A program made the translations under genes and the position numbers. A DNA stretch of 36,092 bases from Clostridiaceae bacterium. GTDB lineage: Bacteria > Bacillota > Clostridia > Lachnospirales > Lachnospiraceae. Below the pieces are notes generated by a model. It searched no databases and was not told the DNA's origin. It saw only the letters and a list, made by a program, of their open reading frames with translations. The stretch lies in contig JAJQGL010000033.1 of assembly GCA_021200535.1 (NCBI GenBank), positions 1 through 36,092 on the forward strand, given 5' to 3'. Positions 34,465-36,092 of this stretch are shown here, piece after piece. Position 1 is the first letter of the stretch. Every line of letters starts with the position of its first letter.

Positions 34465-36003
34465 TCACTTTACCGTTTTTTTCCATTCATCCAGCTGTGC
34501 CTGTATCTTCTCTGCCAATGCACTTTCTCTTTCTTCCACGCTCTCTTTTGCCTTTGCATAAGATTTTTCGAAATCTTCTTCTTTCCAGACATCATAATAT
34601 GTAAACGCTGTCCCGCCGCTAGATATCTCATCCTGCGTCAATTCTTCTGCATTGATCTGAAAGCCTGACATTGCTGATTCTTTACAGTAATCTGAACGAT
34701 AAACCTCCTGTTTCTGCTGTCGGATATTTTCTGTATAGACATAATCCTCATCCGTTGGATAGGATCCCCGGTAAATGCCCAGCACATCAATTTCTGTTAT
34801 ATTGGATACCTCGCTTGGAACAATTCTTCCATCCTCAATCTGATAATCTGTCCCCTCTTCCCCATATAATAAAAGGTGGGCATATTCATCATCTGTATGA
34901 AGCAGGGTCAGAAGCTGCATAGCCTCTTCAGCATTTTTTGAATTGGCACAAATACCATTTGTCCCGCCGTTCCTAGCAAAATTTGGCACAAAATCCAACT
35001 CCTGAATGGTCACACTATCTTCAATTTCATTCAAAAGGTCATTCTTTTGTGTCAATAAAATACTAAATTCCTTGTTTTGTATTTTTTCCTCAATCTGATC
35101 TGCAGAAGCGGAATCAGTGCTAACAAAGCTGCACGCATCATCCACCTGTCCGTCCTCCCACAACGTATTTAACATCTTATAAAAATCATAAACCTTACTC
35201 TCTGAATACGGAAAACATACCTTTCCATCCTCCGCATCAAAAAACAATCCCTCTTTTTCATAGTATCCCAAAACGCTTGCTATAGCGCTATAATCCCATG
35301 TAAAAATCAATTTTTCAGTATCATCCGTCAAATATTCAGCAAGTGTTGTAATATCTCCATCAAATTGTTCTGCTTCTTCCTCTGAAATATATTCATTATT
35401 AAATACAACACAATATCTTCCATCATCATAAATGCCATTTGGTATGGTATAAATGGTCCCATCTACCGTCACGCTTCCCCAAAGTACACTTTCATACTCT
35501 TCATAGAGAGCTTTTCCGGCATCACTTTCCAGATATGGCTCTAAATCAAGAAATAACCCATCACGGCATAGAGCAGAAACCACATTGATCTGTTCATCTG
35601 TATTTTGTCCGCCAAGTGCTATGTCGGTATCTCCATTTTTTAATACCTCCCGCACTTCTTCGTCATAATAATCTTCGTTTAAATATTGAAACTTTAGCTG
35701 GAAAGAATATCCATCTTTTTTTAATTTTTGATTAAATAATTTCAGACAGGCTTCATCGACTGCTGCATCCTCAGAGATTGTCCAGATAATATCCCCCTTC
35801 TCTCTTTCCACCAGGCGCGAACGAACATCCTCTTCAACATCAATATCCTCTTCTTCCGGAGCTTCCGTATTAATGAAATGTCCTGCTTCACTTACCTCAC
35901 TTTCTTCCTTTTCCCCTTTTCCCTGATACCAAATCAGATAAACGGAAAAAATAAGAAGTACAGCAACTATACAGCCAATAATCGTTATTTTTTTCTTTTT
36001 CAT
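34465..36003 (-). CDS. Membrane-anchored extracellular solute-binding-like protein
   Basis: The 512-residue protein begins MKKKKITIIGCIVAVLLIF. C11 sits in a lipobox-like IIGC, but the hydrophobic stretch continues to ~26, so a membrane anchor is more likely. An acidic linker (~31-65) leads to a family 1 solute-binding-type fold: KGDIIWTISEDAAVDEACLK, DIALGGQNT, FLDLEPYL, YTIPNGIYDDG, and a C-terminal helix ending in AEKIQAQLDEWKKTVK, which resembles DUF3502-like tails. The ATG at 36003 has GGGGG upstream; the frame to 36075 would add 24 residues lacking a ribosome site. It is the first gene of the four-gene operon; its promoter lies at or past the window edge. Confidence 0.7.
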   Translation of the reverse strand: MKKKKITIIGCIVAVLLIFSVYLIWYQGKGEKEESEVSEAGHFINTEAPEEEDIDVEEDVRSRLVEREKGDIIWTISEDAAVDEACLKLFNQKLKKDGYSFQLKFQYLNEDYYDEEVREVLKNGDTDIALGGQNTDEQINVVSALCRDGLFLDLEPYLESDAGKALYEEYESVLWGSVTVDGTIYTIPNGIYDDGRYCVVFNNEYISEEEAEQFDGDITTLAEYLTDDTEKLIFTWDYSAIASVLGYYEKEGLFFDAEDGKVCFPYSESKVYDFYKMLNTLWEDGQVDDACSFVSTDSASADQIEEKIQNKEFSILLTQKNDLLNEIEDSVTIQELDFVPNFARNGGTNGICANSKNAEEAMQLLTLLHTDDEYAHLLLYGEEGTDYQIEDGRIVPSEVSNITEIDVLGIYRGSYPTDEDYVYTENIRQQKQEVYRSDYCKESAMSGFQINAEELTQDEISSGGTAFTYYDVWKEEDFEKSYAKAKESVEERESALAEKIQAQLDEWKKTVK

Positions 36004-36092
36004 GTTAAATTTCCCCCTCATTTTATATTTTTTTGTAAAAACGAAATTTTGAATAAATAATACAAATTTCGGCAATACACTTGATATAGTAT

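Overview
The window looks like a chromosomal segment of an anaerobic, spore-forming, plant- or host-glycan-degrading Clostridia, most probably a Lachnospiraceae. The evidence is a reverse-type rubrerythrin, an FprA flavo-diiron protein and a PerR-like regulator; a LysM-GH18 spore-type enzyme; secreted glycoside hydrolases with bacterial Ig-like domains; and PocR and LacI-like signalling proteins typical of that family. No phage, IS transposase with intact ends, CRISPR array or rRNA was seen. A truncated Rpn/PD-(D/E)XK-like fragment lies at the left edge.

Layout. 1-1170: Rpn-like fragment, a run of five hairpins, then a minus-strand cluster of five tRNA genes (Pro, Gly, Arg, His, Gln in transcription order) with a near-consensus promoter. 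1250-7646: four minus-strand genes, probably one transcription unit: a class I aminotransferase, HisC, a cytoplasmic LacI-type ligand sensor without a DNA-binding domain, and a PocR-domain hybrid histidine kinase. 7930-9840: tRNA-Lys, then rplJ-rplL with an L10 leader/attenuator. 9861-14545: a GH59 galactocerebrosidase-like lipoprotein and a ClC-type anion transporter. 14746-17221: oxidative/nitrosative stress module (perR-like, rubrerythrin, fprA). 17338-22295: LysM-GH18 hydrolase, Lrp/AsnC regulator, metY, and a PAS-GGDEF(degenerate)-EAL protein. 22607-24826: secreted GH5 enzyme. 25111-29974: three-gene glycan/teichoic-acid-like operon (pyruvyltransferase, pyruvyltransferase fused to a catalytically degraded GDPD-like domain, CDP-glycerol glycerophosphotransferase). 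30114-36003: minus-strand four-gene operon (membrane-anchored solute-binding-like protein, membrane-anchored propeller-like protein, ABC-2 type permease, ABC ATPase). The last two operons are visibly more A+T rich than the left two thirds.

Most interesting signals. (1) A ~95-bp two-hairpin element occurs twice, in opposite orientation (172-267 and 8233-8326), with compensatory changes in the stems and a loop that can pair with the 3' tail. (2) The solute-binding/propeller/ABC-2 operon combines an importer-like receptor with an exporter-like permease whose linker is a 7 x 15-bp repeat. (3) A pyruvyltransferase-GDPD-like fusion has lost the GDPD histidines and sits beside a glycerophosphotransferase. 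(4) Two unrelated signalling genes share an upstream mini-ORF beginning MR(R/K)EYA that overlaps their start codons. (5) The LacI-like sensor plus PocR kinase are coupled to two aminotransferases.

All functional assignments come from reading motifs by eye; no database search was possible.
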